Assembly (NCBI RefSeq): GCF_000341145.1
Contig: NZ_ANBE01000044.1
Coordinates: 56,626-89,938 of the forward strand
From: Nocardiopsis xinjiangensis YIM 90004
GTDB taxonomy: Bacteria > Actinomycetota > Actinomycetes > Streptosporangiales > Streptosporangiaceae
Direction: 5' to 3'
DNA: 33,313 bases
Shown: piece by piece, positions 25,511 through 33,313 of the stretch
Layout: each line of letters opens with the position of its first letter
Numbering within the stretch: position 1 is the stretch's first letter
Translations under genes and position numbers: made by a program
Notes under the pieces: generated by a model
The model's input: the letters and a program-made list of their open reading frames with translations, nothing else
What the model was told of the DNA's origin: nothing
The model's database searches: none

Positions 25511-25588
25511 GGGTGTTCCTCTCGTGGTGCGTTCCCCGGTGGCCCCGGGGAGTTCACCACCGCCAACGGCCACTCGTGACCCACCATT

Positions 25589-25620
25589 CCAAAAGTTGGG
25601 TACACACCTTTTGGTAAGTT
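25589..25620. promoter_or_regulatory. HxlR operator and leaderless promoter
   Basis: CCAAAAG (25589-25595) and CTTTTGG (25608-25614) form a perfect 7-bp inverted repeat with a 12-base spacer, between the divergent oxidoreductase and HxlR genes. TAAGTT (25615-25620) is a -10 candidate abutting the repeat. A start 7 bases later would fall on the GTG at 25627, so the regulator message is probably leaderless and self-repressed. Confidence 0.65.
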
Positions 25621-25626
25621 CCTCGT

Positions 25627-26085
25627 GTGGGTACCCCGTCTCCTTCCCGTGTGGCCGAACGGAACAGGTTGATCGCCGGCGACCTCTTCTCGGGCGAATG
25701 CACCGCCCGCCACCTCCTGTCGCACGTCACCAGCAAGTGGGGCGTGCTCGTGCTGGTCGCCCTGCACGAGGAGGACCGCCGGTGGAGCGACCTGGCGCGC
25801 ACCATCGGGGGCATCAGCGAGAAGATGCTCGCCCAGACCCTGCGCATGTTGGAGGGCGACGGGCTCCTGGTGCGCGACGCGCGCCCGGTGGTGCCGCCCC
25901 ACGTGGTGTACCGGCTCACCGACGAGGGGCGGGAGGCCGCCGACCTGCTGCTCCCGCTGCTGGACTGGGTACGGGTCCGGACGGCGGAGGCCGAGAGGGC
26001 CGCACAGGCGGATGAGGCCGCGGAGCCCGAGGGCGGGACCGGGCGGAGGGCCACCTCCCGCGAGCCCCGGGACGAGGACCGGTAG
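25627..26085 (+). CDS. HxlR-family redox-type regulator (QorR/YtfH-like)
   Basis: A 152-residue winged-helix regulator of the HxlR/DUF24 family. Cys25 in GECTARHLLSHVTSKWGVLVL occupies the conserved N-terminal position that senses oxidants and quinones in YodB, HypR and QorR. The DNA-binding part continues with RRWSDLARTIGGISEKMLAQTLRMLEGDGLLVRD and a wing. The last 25 or so residues are a charged tail. The oxidised or alkylated Cys would release the protein from the operator at 25589 and induce the divergent quinone reductase. The GTG at 25627 lacks a Shine-Dalgarno sequence, consistent with a leaderless start. Confidence 0.9.
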   Translation: MGTPSPSRVAERNRLIAGDLFSGECTARHLLSHVTSKWGVLVLVALHEEDRRWSDLARTIGGISEKMLAQTLRMLEGDGLLVRDARPVVPPHVVYRLTDEGREAADLLLPLLDWVRVRTAEAERAAQADEAAEPEGGTGRRATSREPRDEDR

Positions 26086-26213
26086 CGGGCCCCGCCGACC
26101 GCGGCAAGACCGGTACGCGGGTGCGGGTCCTGACCGCTACCGCTCTGCGCGCGCCGGGCCGCCCGGGAACGGGGGCCGGCGCTGGTGGGTCCGGGCACCG
26201 GACCCGCACTCGT

Positions 26214-29200
26214 TCACCGCATCGCGGTGTAGGCGTTCCGCAGGTCCCGCAGTCCGCGCAGGCTCGCCTCGTAGCGGGCGCCCACCGTCAGCAGCAGGGC
26301 TCCGACCACGGCGAACGGGAGCCAGTTGGGCAGTTCCACGAGCAGGTCCATGAACGAGGGTCCGAACGCACGGACCGACACCACGATCAGAGCCGCACCG
26401 CCGACGACCAGTAGTGCCTTCAGGCGGGCGCGCAGGCCCCACAGGGTGACGGCGAGCCCCACGGCGACGACCGCGAGGATGCGCCACGCGGGTTCGTCCT
26501 GCAGGACCGCCATGACCGTGGAGGGTGTCAGGAGCAACAGGAGCCCTCCGCCGAGCGCGAGCCAGCTGGAGGGTTGTGCCGACCGGTCGGCACGGCGGCT
26601 CCATTCCCTTCCCACGACCACCGCCGCCAGGGCCGGCGGCACGGTGTAGGCCTCCGGGACCGCGACCTCCCAGGAGGCCAGGGCGGTCCACAGGGCGGCG
26701 AACATGAGCCCGGTACCGCCCACGGCCAGGAACCTGCGGTTCGGGCGCAGGGCACTGCACAGGACCACCACGCCCAGGCACGCGAGCCCGAGCGCGACCA
26801 GTTCGCCCCGCACGCCGGAGGAGACGGCGAGCACCAGGGCGACGGCCGCCCACAGGGACGCCGGGACCTCGGCCGCCTCCGCCAAGGGACTGGGGAGCCG
26901 GGGCGCGACCGCCGCGACGGCCGCGGTCAAGGCGATGGGCAGCAGTGCGGCGTGTTCCACCGGGAGCCCCAGGGTCAACGGGACCACCAGGGCGCTGCCA
27001 CCGGTCGCGCCGGTGGCCACGGCGGTCGCGACGACCGCGACCGGGACGGTACGGGCCAGGGCGGCGGCGACGGCACCCGCGACGGCGAGGGCGAGCAGGG
27101 CGACGACCGTGGTGCGGTCGGTGGCCAGCGACCACCCGAAGGCCCACACGAGCACGGCCGCGCCCAGGAGGCCCGGGAGCCACAGGTCGGCGGTGTACTG
27201 CCGCTGCAGGGCGGCGACGGTGGTCAGGACGGTGCCGACGGCGAGGGTGAGGAGGAGGGCGAGCAGGAACGGAAGTTCCAGCACGATCGGGACCGGAACG
27301 AGCGCCGCGGGGGCGACCAGGGACCCCACCAACACACAGCGGTCACGCGCGAGGACCCATGTCACACCCCCGGCCCCAGCAGCCGCGACCAGGACCGCGA
27401 CAGCCGTGGGCAGACCTTCGGAGATCGAGGTCCCGAGCACGTCGTGGGCGGACACCCACAGGGCCGGGTCCGGCGCGGTCCACACCCCGTGCACTCCGGG
27501 CCCGATCACCAGGAGCGGGGCCAGGGCCGGCCCGGCCACGAGGACGGCCACGGGCATGAGGGCGACACCGACGGGGCGGACCGCATCCCCCCAGGCCAGA
27601 CCGAACGCTGCGCACAGCAGGGTGACCAGGGCCGCGACCCACCAGAGTCCGAGCGGTCCCTGCGGGGCGGCTGCGAACGCCACGAGCCCCACGGTGCCGG
27701 CGCCCGCCGTGGTGAGCCACAGGCCCGCGGCCGCCCGGCGCAGCGCTCGTGCCGCGATGGGATCGGGAACCCGCGGCAGAGCCACGAGGAGAACGGTCAG
27801 CGCGGCCGACACGAGCACGAGAAGGGTCAGGGCCGTCGTGTACTCGGAGGTCAGCGACCATCCCAGGCCCCACAGCAGCACCAGGGAACCCACCAGGACC
27901 GGGGCCCGGCCCGCGTGGGCCGGGGTGCTGCGCAGGGCCGGTAGGACGAGGAGCCCGGCCCCGACCGCCAGGGTCCAGAGCAGGGTGAGGGTGAAGGGCA
28001 GTCCGAGCACGATCGGGATCGGAACGAGGGCCACGGGGGCGACCAGGGACCCCGCCAGGAGGCAGCGGTCACGGTCCAGCTTCCACGTCACACCCAGGAC
28101 AGCGGTACTCGCGACCAGGAGCGCGGCGACCGTGAGCGCTCCCTCGGAGGCCGAGGCGCCCAGCACGGTGTGCGCGGGACGCCACAGGGCGGAGTCCGGT
28201 GCGTTCCAGATCCCGTCCGGGCCCGGGCCGGGCCGCAGCCAGGGCCCCAGGGTCGGGCCCGCGACGAGCACGGTCACCGGCATGAGCGCGACACCCGTGT
28301 ACCGGGCGACGCGGCCGAGGCAGAGCCCGACGGCGGCGCAGAGCAGGGTCACCAGGGCCGCGGTCCACCACCATCCGACGGACGGAGCAGGGGCCGGAGC
28401 GAGGACGAACAGGTGGAGCCCGCCCACGACCATCGTGGTGGACCACAGGAGGACCGCGCACACGTGGAGGGACCGCGCGGTGTCGGGTCCCATGGTGTCG
28501 CAGCTCGGGACACCGGCTTCCCGGATGTTCGGTACGGCACCGCGCAGGATGACGAGCGCACCCGTCACGAGCGCGAGCAGGGCCAGGGCCGTGGTGTACA
28601 CCGAGGCCAGGGACCAGAGCAGGCCCCACAGCAGGACCGCGGTTCCCACCAGGATCGGGGCCCAGCGTGCCCGGGCGCGCACACCCCTGCGGACCGGGAG
28701 CGCGATCAGACCGGCACCCACGGCCAAGGCCGTGACCACCGCGAGCAGGAACGGCGTTCCGAGCACGATCGGGAGCGGCAGCAGGGCGACCGGGGCGACC
28801 AGGGCGCAGACGAGGAGCCACCGGCGGCGGTCCAGGTACCACGTGAGAGCCAGGGCCGCGGCTCCAGCGGCCAGGACCGCGCCCGCCGTGGCCGCCCCGC
28901 CGGAGACCGAGGTGTCCAGGACCGTGTGTGCCGGTTCCCACACGGTCGAGACCGGTCCCCCGCTCGGCCGGGCAACCAGCCGGGCCACCGGTGCCAGCGC
29001 CGGTCCCGCGACGAGTACCGCCACGGGCATGAGGACGATTCCGGCAGGGCGTGCGGCGCCGCCCCGGCTCAGGCCGAAGGCGGCGCACAACAGCGCCACC
29101 AGGGACGCGGCCCACCACGGGGCGGTGGAGGTCTCGAGGGAGATCTCCAGGGTGACGGCGAGGACCACGACGTGGACCGCGCCGACGGCCACGGCGAGGT

Positions 29201-31316
29201 TCCACAGGGTCAGGGCGCAGGAACGCAGGACCCCTGCCACGGTGGTGTCCGAGGCGCTCTTCTCCTCGGCCACCACCGGTCGGGGCGCACCGTGCCCCGC
29301 TTCGGCGCCGGCACCCCGCACCGGGCCGTGCGGGGCGCTGCCTGCGGCGGGGACGAGCGCGGCACGGCGTTCCTCCCCGCGCTCGGTCTCCCGTGCCGGG
29401 GCACGGCCGGCGAGGCGCAGGCACACGAGCGCGAGCACCGCGAACAGGACCAGGGTCGCGACCAGGGAGTGCTGCACGGCCGTGCCCCACCACAAGCCCA
29501 TGATCAGGGTCGCGCACCCGCCGACGGCCAGTGCCCACGGACGAGGGCCGGGGATCCGGAACGAGCCCAGCAGCATCGCGGTGCCCAGGGCGAGGGTCCA
29601 CACGAGGAAGGCCCCGTGGGAGAGCCCGAGCAGGAGCCCCACCGGCAGGAGGGTGAGCGGTACGGCGACGGCGAGGTGGGCAAGCAGGCGCTCGGGGGCC
29701 AGGAAACGGGTCGCGATCGCGCCGAGGACGGCGGCCGCAAGGACCGGACCGAGTGCCGTCAGCACGGAGTCGGGCGTTTCCCACCCGGCGTGCAGCACCT
29801 CGGTCGCGGGGCGGCCCAGCGGCTCGGGGCTGTCGGCCCACCACCACCCGAGGGGGCCGGGGAAGAGCACGTCGAAGGTCCGGGAGGCGGCCAGCGGCGC
29901 CAGGGCGAGCACGACGACACAGACGGGCTCCGTGACCTTCCCCGGCACTCCGGTGGTCAGGAGGAGACCCGCGGCCCCGGCGAGCAGGAGGGTGGCGGCC
30001 ACGGCCCACCACGCGTGGGGGGCGATCGCAACGGAGATGCCGAACGGCAGCAGCAGGAGCGCGGTCGCCGCCAGCACACCCGCGCTCGTGCGCAGGCCGA
30101 GGGGGGCGAACGCGCGCAACACCAGCGCGTCGGCGAGCGCGGTCGCGGCGACCACCGCGAGGAGCCAGAGCGCGGAACCGGTACCGGTACCGGTACCGGG
30201 GGACACGGAGACCACGGTCAGGACCGGCACGGGTTGGGTGAGCACCACCGCGACGGGTGCGTTGGAACGCAGGGGGACGGCCAGCCCGTGCAGAGCCAGG
30301 AGCGCGGCCACCACGGCCGCGGCCCCGGCGGTGTAGCCCACTGGGTCGACGTCCGGGCCGAGCAGGACCCACAACAGGAGTGCGTCCGCGGCGAGGAGGA
30401 CCACGAGCAGTACGCCCAAGGCCTGGGCCGTGGCCGCGAGCCCGCGGCGGTGCAGGGGGACCACGGTCCAGGCGACGGCGCCGGTCACGCCCAGGAGCAT
30501 GAGTGCGCGGGTCCCGGTGTCGGCGGCTGTCCAGGCCCAGACCGCGAAGACGAGGGCGGCCACGGACATCAGGGCCGCGCCCAGGCCGAGGACGACGTTG
30601 CGTGCGGCGTGGCGGCGGACCTCGGGTACGGCCCCGGGGACTCGGCGTGCGGACTCCGTACCGGCGTACTCGCCAGGGGCCCCGGGGGCCCCGGGTTCTG
30701 CGTGCTGCGCATGCGGGGCCAGGGCCTGGGGTGCACCGGAGGTTCCACGGGCCGCCGGTGTCTCGGGGGCACCGGGTACGGCCCAGGCCGGGGGCAGGTC
30801 GCGCCGGAGGACATGGTCCGCTTCCGGACGGCGCGGTGCAGCCGCACCGCGTGCGCTCGCCCGGTCCTCCCCCGCCCCGGGCTCCACAAGGGGCTCGGGC
30901 TTCTCGTACACGCCGGGCGCCCTACGCGCCACTGGCCCCTCACCCTCGGCATCGGCGAGCACCCCAGATGCCGCAGGGGCCTCGGGATTCTCGCACGCGT
31001 GATGGGTACCGGGCGCCACGTGCGCCTCGGGCGTCCCGTGCGCCTCATGGGCATCCGGCATCGCGTGTGCCCAAGCAGCCGCGACCTCCGCGGCCTCGGG
31101 AGAAGGGGCCTCGGGCCGGAACGGTGCAGCAGCGCCCGGCTCGGCCGCAAACCCCTCGGGCATCTCGGGGACCTCACCGGTTCCGGATGCTCGGCGCAGG
31201 CGCCCGAGGACCTCCTCGCGCTCGGCCATCAGCTGCCGGACCCGCCGGTCGAGCACCAGGAGCCGGCGGTCGATCCGGCGCAGGCGTACCAACAGGGGAG
31301 GGTCGTGTGTGTGCAT
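26214..31316 (-). CDS. Giant polytopic membrane protein, SCO7613 C-terminal type
   Basis: A 1,700-residue protein of unknown function. Residues of about 1-45 are charged and helical (RLRRIDRRLLVLDRRVRQLMAEREEVLGRL), probably a short coiled coil. About 50-235 is an Ala/Pro/Glu/His low-complexity linker. From about 240 onward nearly everything is membrane helix, dozens in total, with one hydrophilic break near 650-690. The end (LPNWLPFAVVGALLLTVGARYEASLRGLRDLRNAYTAMR) matches the 'SCO7613 C-terminal domain' membrane proteins of actinobacteria. Residues of about 690-1430 contain three tandem blocks (see repeat at 27030). The ATG at 31316 (MHTHDPP) is the best start, though its ribosome binding site is weak. 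No catalytic motif is visible; scaffold, transport or envelope roles are all open. Confidence 0.75.
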   Translation of the reverse strand: MHTHDPPLLVRLRRIDRRLLVLDRRVRQLMAEREEVLGRLRRASGTGEVPEMPEGFAAEPGAAAPFRPEAPSPEAAEVAAAWAHAMPDAHEAHGTPEAHVAPGTHHACENPEAPAASGVLADAEGEGPVARRAPGVYEKPEPLVEPGAGEDRASARGAAAPRRPEADHVLRRDLPPAWAVPGAPETPAARGTSGAPQALAPHAQHAEPGAPGAPGEYAGTESARRVPGAVPEVRRHAARNVVLGLGAALMSVAALVFAVWAWTAADTGTRALMLLGVTGAVAWTVVPLHRRGLAATAQALGVLLVVLLAADALLLWVLLGPDVDPVGYTAGAAAVVAALLALHGLAVPLRSNAPVAVVLTQPVPVLTVVSVSPGTGTGTGSALWLLAVVAATALADALVLRAFAPLGLRTSAGVLAATALLLLPFGISVAIAPHAWWAVAATLLLAGAAGLLLTTGVPGKVTEPVCVVVLALAPLAASRTFDVLFPGPLGWWWADSPEPLGRPATEVLHAGWETPDSVLTALGPVLAAAVLGAIATRFLAPERLLAHLAVAVPLTLLPVGLLLGLSHGAFLVWTLALGTAMLLGSFRIPGPRPWALAVGGCATLIMGLWWGTAVQHSLVATLVLFAVLALVCLRLAGRAPARETERGEERRAALVPAAGSAPHGPVRGAGAEAGHGAPRPVVAEEKSASDTTVAGVLRSCALTLWNLAVAVGAVHVVVLAVTLEISLETSTAPWWAASLVALLCAAFGLSRGGAARPAGIVLMPVAVLVAGPALAPVARLVARPSGGPVSTVWEPAHTVLDTSVSGGAATAGAVLAAGAAALALTWYLDRRRWLLVCALVAPVALLPLPIVLGTPFLLAVVTALAVGAGLIALPVRRGVRARARWAPILVGTAVLLWGLLWSLASVYTTALALLALVTGALVILRGAVPNIREAGVPSCDTMGPDTARSLHVCAVLLWSTTMVVGGLHLFVLAPAPAPSVGWWWTAALVTLLCAAVGLCLGRVARYTGVALMPVTVLVAGPTLGPWLRPGPGPDGIWNAPDSALWRPAHTVLGASASEGALTVAALLVASTAVLGVTWKLDRDRCLLAGSLVAPVALVPIPIVLGLPFTLTLLWTLAVGAGLLVLPALRSTPAHAGRAPVLVGSLVLLWGLGWSLTSEYTTALTLLVLVSAALTVLLVALPRVPDPIAARALRRAAAGLWLTTAGAGTVGLVAFAAAPQGPLGLWWVAALVTLLCAAFGLAWGDAVRPVGVALMPVAVLVAGPALAPLLVIGPGVHGVWTAPDPALWVSAHDVLGTSISEGLPTAVAVLVAAAGAGGVTWVLARDRCVLVGSLVAPAALVPVPIVLELPFLLALLLTLAVGTVLTTVAALQRQYTADLWLPGLLGAAVLVWAFGWSLATDRTTVVALLALAVAGAVAAALARTVPVAVVATAVATGATGGSALVVPLTLGLPVEHAALLPIALTAAVAAVAPRLPSPLAEAAEVPASLWAAVALVLAVSSGVRGELVALGLACLGVVVLCSALRPNRRFLAVGGTGLMFAALWTALASWEVAVPEAYTVPPALAAVVVGREWSRRADRSAQPSSWLALGGGLLLLLTPSTVMAVLQDEPAWRILAVVAVGLAVTLWGLRARLKALLVVGGAALIVVSVRAFGPSFMDLLVELPNWLPFAVVGALLLTVGARYEASLRGLRDLRNAYTAMR
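27030..29245 (-). repeat. Threefold internal repeat in the giant gene
   Basis: Three consecutive coding blocks of about 245 codons resemble each other in protein and DNA. Landmarks recur in phase. GGGCGACCAGGGACCCC starts at 27311 and 28037, with a diverged GGGCGACC at 28793. A GCGCA-containing segment encoding TLLCAA starts at 27610, 28336 and 29083. The period is 726 bp between blocks 3 and 2 and about 750 bp between blocks 2 and 1. Each block holds ALVTLLCAAFGL, ALMPVAVLVAGPALAP, GSLVAPVALVPIPIVL and WSL-x-TT segments. Blocks 2 and 3 (28490-27760 and 27760-27030) look closest. Confidence 0.75.
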
Positions 31317-31706
31317 ACCGGCATCGTCGCCCCCGAGGCGGTACCGGCACATCGGTACGGATACTCACTCGGCCTGAGCATGAGAACCACACCACACCGC
31401 ACATCGGGCACAAGGTAATTTACTCTCCGTCGTGGAAGAGCAGGTCAGAAGCCCCCATATTCGGCACATTCCGTAATGTGAGCCAAGACACAGTAAAAAC
31501 GGTGTTATGCGCTCGTGACGATGGTGCAGTCTGAGGTCGCTGCAACAGCATCCCTCTCGCCGCGTGAGACACCCACGCCGCGGACCGTGGAGCGGACCGA
31601 CCCTCCCTCCCTCCGCGCCGTTTCCCGGGACACGCGGCCGACGCGCAATCACGGCGGAACACGGCCTCACAAGGGCTGCGCCGTGCGTCTACGCGAAAGG
31701 GCAACC
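31317..31706. promoter_or_regulatory. Divergent AT-rich promoter region and leader
   Basis: This 390-base gap separates the giant gene from the secreted-protein pair. The part at about 31410-31510 is clearly AT-richer than its surroundings and should hold both promoters; TAAATT on the minus strand near 31425 is a -10 candidate. A perfect inverted repeat CACATT-CCGT-AATGTG lies at 31465-31480. The last 190 bases before the GTG could be a 5' leader. They contain short hairpins (ACGGCG/CGCCGT at 31651-31684, CGCG/CGCG near 31634), but I could not fit a known riboswitch. Confidence 0.45.
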
Positions 31707-32513
31707 GTGCCACGCAACCCGTTCACACCGCGTCGGCTGAGCGCCGTGGGCGCAGCCGCGGTGGTCGCAGTCTCCACGTTGTCGGCAGGGGCCTTGGCCC
31801 GGACCGACGACGTCGGTTCCGGCGCGGCCTCCACCGCTGCGGAGCCTCCCGTGGCGGCCTCGGGTGAGGACTTCTTCGCGTCCTCCCCCGACGCCGAGGA
31901 GGGCGACCGAGAGTCCGAGCGCGAGCAGAACCGTTCCGAGGCCGAGCAGACCGTCGACGAGTCCACCCGCGCCACGGCCGGGCAGAGCGACACGGTCCAC
32001 GAACCCGAGCCGGAGCCCGAAGCAGAGGAACCCTCCGCCACGGAGAACCCCGAGCCGGCCCCCGGAACAGAGGAGCCCTCCACCGAGAGCTCCGAGCCGG
32101 AGCCCGAAACAGAAGAGCCCTCCGCCACGGAGAACCCCGAGCCGGCCCCCGGAACAGAGGAGCCCTCCACCACGGCGAGCCCCGAGCCCTCCGCCCCTCC
32201 AGAGCCCGACGGCTCGGCCGAGGAACTCGCGCTCGAGATGGTCCTGGACCAGGGCTGGGGAGCCGACGAGTTCCACAACTGCCTGGAACCCCTCTGGGAG
32301 AAGGAGAGCAACTGGAACCACACCGCTGAGAACTCCAGTACCGGTGCGTACGGCATCCCGCAGTCGCTCCCCGGCGACAAGATGGCCTCGCACGGTGACG
32401 ACTGGCGGACCAACCCCGCCACTCAGATCTCCTGGGGCCTCAGCTACATCAAGGACCGGCACGGAAGCCCATGTGAGGCCTGGAACCATTCTCAGGCGAA
32501 CAACTGGTATTAA
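31707..32513 (+). CDS. Secreted SLT/lysozyme-like protein with repeat linker
   Basis: A 268-residue protein. A Sec signal peptide (residues of about 1-32, LSAVGAAAVVAVSTLSAGALA) is followed by an acidic Ser/Glu/Pro linker. Two tandem 29-residue units (residues 101-158) lie in that linker. The C-terminal lysozyme-like domain (184-268) contains WEKESNW with Glu200 as the likely catalytic acid, GAYGIPQSLPGDKM, NPATQISWGLSYIKDR and two cysteines that can pair. Such domains cleave peptidoglycan glycans (lytic transglycosylase/Rpf-like). The GTG start follows AAAGGG by 6 bases. A second, similar gene follows 42 bases later. Confidence 0.87.
   Translation: MPRNPFTPRRLSAVGAAAVVAVSTLSAGALARTDDVGSGAASTAAEPPVAASGEDFFASSPDAEEGDRESEREQNRSEAEQTVDESTRATAGQSDTVHEPEPEPEAEEPSATENPEPAPGTEEPSTESSEPEPETEEPSATENPEPAPGTEEPSTTASPEPSAPPEPDGSAEELALEMVLDQGWGADEFHNCLEPLWEKESNWNHTAENSSTGAYGIPQSLPGDKMASHGDDWRTNPATQISWGLSYIKDRHGSPCEAWNHSQANNWY
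32007..32180 (+). repeat. Two 87-bp tandem repeats in the linker
   Basis: Copies at 32007-32093 and 32094-32180 encode 29-residue units beginning EPEPEAEEPSATENP and EPEPETEEPSATENP, nearly identical in DNA. A partial PEPSAPPEP follows. Such repeats vary in number between strains and set the reach of the enzymatic domain across the wall. Confidence 0.85.
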
Positions 32514-32555
32514 TAGGGCTTTCCATGCCATTGACCCCCTCTTGGGAAGGCAATC

Positions 32556-33245
32556 GTGCTACTCAACCGAATGTCGCTGCGTAGTACGGCGGCGGTCGGT
32601 GCGGCGACACTGGTCGCCGGCGTGACGTTCGCTGCCACGGCTTTCGCGAACGACGGTCTGAACCCGGACGCGGCCCTCAACGCGGCCGCCCCGGACACCG
32701 GGACCGAGACCGAGGAACCACGCGAAACCGACACCGAAAGCACGGAGGACTTCTTCGACTCCTCCGATGAACCGACCGAGGACGAACTCGCCGAGCTGCG
32801 GGCCCAGGCCGAGGAGCAACGTGACTCCGTGCTCGGCGGAGGTGTCCAGTTCGGCGCCCTCGAAGGAACCAACGTCGAGGAGGAACCGGAAGAGGAGGAA
32901 GAAGACGAGGAAGAGTCCGAACCCTCCGACCCCGGCTTCTCCGGTGACCCGAAGGCATACGCCCTCCAGGTGGTCGAATCCGAGGGTTGGGGATCCGACG
33001 AGTTCCACAACTGCCTCGAGCCCCTCTGGGAGCGCGAGAGCAACTGGGACCATACGGCCACCAACTCCAGCTCCGGTGCGTACGGCATCCCGCAGTCGCT
33101 GCCGGGCAGCAAGATGGCCAGCGCAGGCGCCGACTGGGAGACCAACCCGGCGACGCAGATCGACTGGGGCATCGGCTACATCAAGGACCGGTACAGCTCG
33201 CCGTGCGCGGCCTGGGAGCACTCCGAGGCCAACGGCTGGTACTGA
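32556..33245 (+). CDS. Secreted SLT/lysozyme-like protein, tandem paralogue
   Basis: A 229-residue protein with a signal peptide ending near AFA-ND (residue 32), an acidic middle with a run of consecutive Glu/Asp around residue 110, and a C-terminal SLT-like domain (145-229). I count 67 of 85 identical residues between the two C-terminal domains. Glu161 in WERESNW is the probable catalytic residue and the two cysteines are conserved. The linkers are unrelated in sequence, so the enzymatic part is conserved while the spacer has diverged. The GTG start follows GGAAGG by 6 bases in the same context (AGGCAATCGTG) as the first gene (GGGCAACCGTG). A terminator follows. Confidence 0.87.
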   Translation: MLLNRMSLRSTAAVGAATLVAGVTFAATAFANDGLNPDAALNAAAPDTGTETEEPRETDTESTEDFFDSSDEPTEDELAELRAQAEEQRDSVLGGGVQFGALEGTNVEEEPEEEEEDEEESEPSDPGFSGDPKAYALQVVESEGWGSDEFHNCLEPLWERESNWDHTATNSSSGAYGIPQSLPGSKMASAGADWETNPATQIDWGIGYIKDRYSSPCAAWEHSEANGWY

Positions 33246-33248
33246 TCC

Positions 33249-33269
33249 GTCCCCTCACACGGAGGGGAC
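33249..33269 (+). terminator. Terminator after the SLT pair
   Basis: GTCCCCTC (33249-33256) and GAGGGGAC (33262-33269) make a perfect 8-bp stem with a 5-base loop, 4 bases after the stop. It ends the two-gene unit. Confidence 0.75.
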
Positions 33270-33313
33270 CCGCCGTGACCGGCCGACCGGTTCGGCCCCG
33301 GCGGGGCCCCTGA

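Noticed and set aside
26704-31418. Very long plus-strand frames (over 1,000 codons) opposite the giant membrane gene
   Set aside because: They are antisense to clear membrane-helix coding, and their Arg/Gly/Gln-rich products look like codon-bias shadows. No ribosome binding site or family match supports them.
31480-31706. c-di-AMP (ydaO) riboswitch upstream of the SLT genes
   Set aside because: The genomic context fits, but the conserved core segments (GGGGGAACC-like and CCGAAYCC-like) were not found, so only an unassigned leader is reported.

Overview
The window is GC-rich, coding-dense DNA from an actinomycete. Gene order and protein families (actinobacterial GlpX, DUF4245, DUF6542, the Rv1109c-like protein beside xseA, an SCO7613-type membrane protein and secreted SLT-like proteins) fit a Nocardiopsis-like member of the Streptosporangiales. 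The genus is an inference; no rRNA or tRNA gene was seen.

Positions 1 to about 6.6 kb look accessory. They hold an orphan SDR oxidoreductase with twin operators, an Imm-5-like putative immunity protein, a WYL regulator divergent from a VOC/glyoxalase-fold gene, and a TetR regulator divergent from an FrsA-like alpha/beta hydrolase with paired 23-bp operators. The region also has gene-poor stretches, an IS3-type transposase remnant, and two short copies of sequence from the 3' end of ychF. Those copies suggest that DNA was added next to ychF.

Positions 6.6 to 17.6 kb are a conserved housekeeping block: ychF, an FkbM-like methyltransferase, rmuC, a DUF6542 membrane protein, xseB-xseA (exonuclease VII), an Rv1109c-like protein, ispH (last step of the MEP isoprenoid pathway), DUF4245, a TetR regulator and glpX (class II fructose-1,6-bisphosphatase). 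The set resembles the Mycobacterium tuberculosis glpX-xseBA-lytB2-ychF neighbourhood. A 59-codon frame with a near-perfect Shine-Dalgarno sequence lies directly upstream of ispH.

Positions 18.2 to 26.1 kb hold a proline-rich membrane-anchored DUF3352 protein, a DrrAB-type ABC exporter, a large KatE-type catalase, and a divergent quinone-oxidoreductase/HxlR pair resembling QorB/YtfH and Qor2/QorR. Catalase and the QorR-like pair together suggest oxidative and electrophile stress functions.

Positions 26.2 to 33.3 kb hold a 1,700-residue polytopic membrane protein whose C-terminal half contains about three tandem copies of a 245-residue block. A 390-bp region then leads to two tandem secreted proteins that share a C-terminal lysozyme/SLT-like domain, probably cell-wall enzymes. 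I saw no CRISPR array, integrase or complete insertion sequence.
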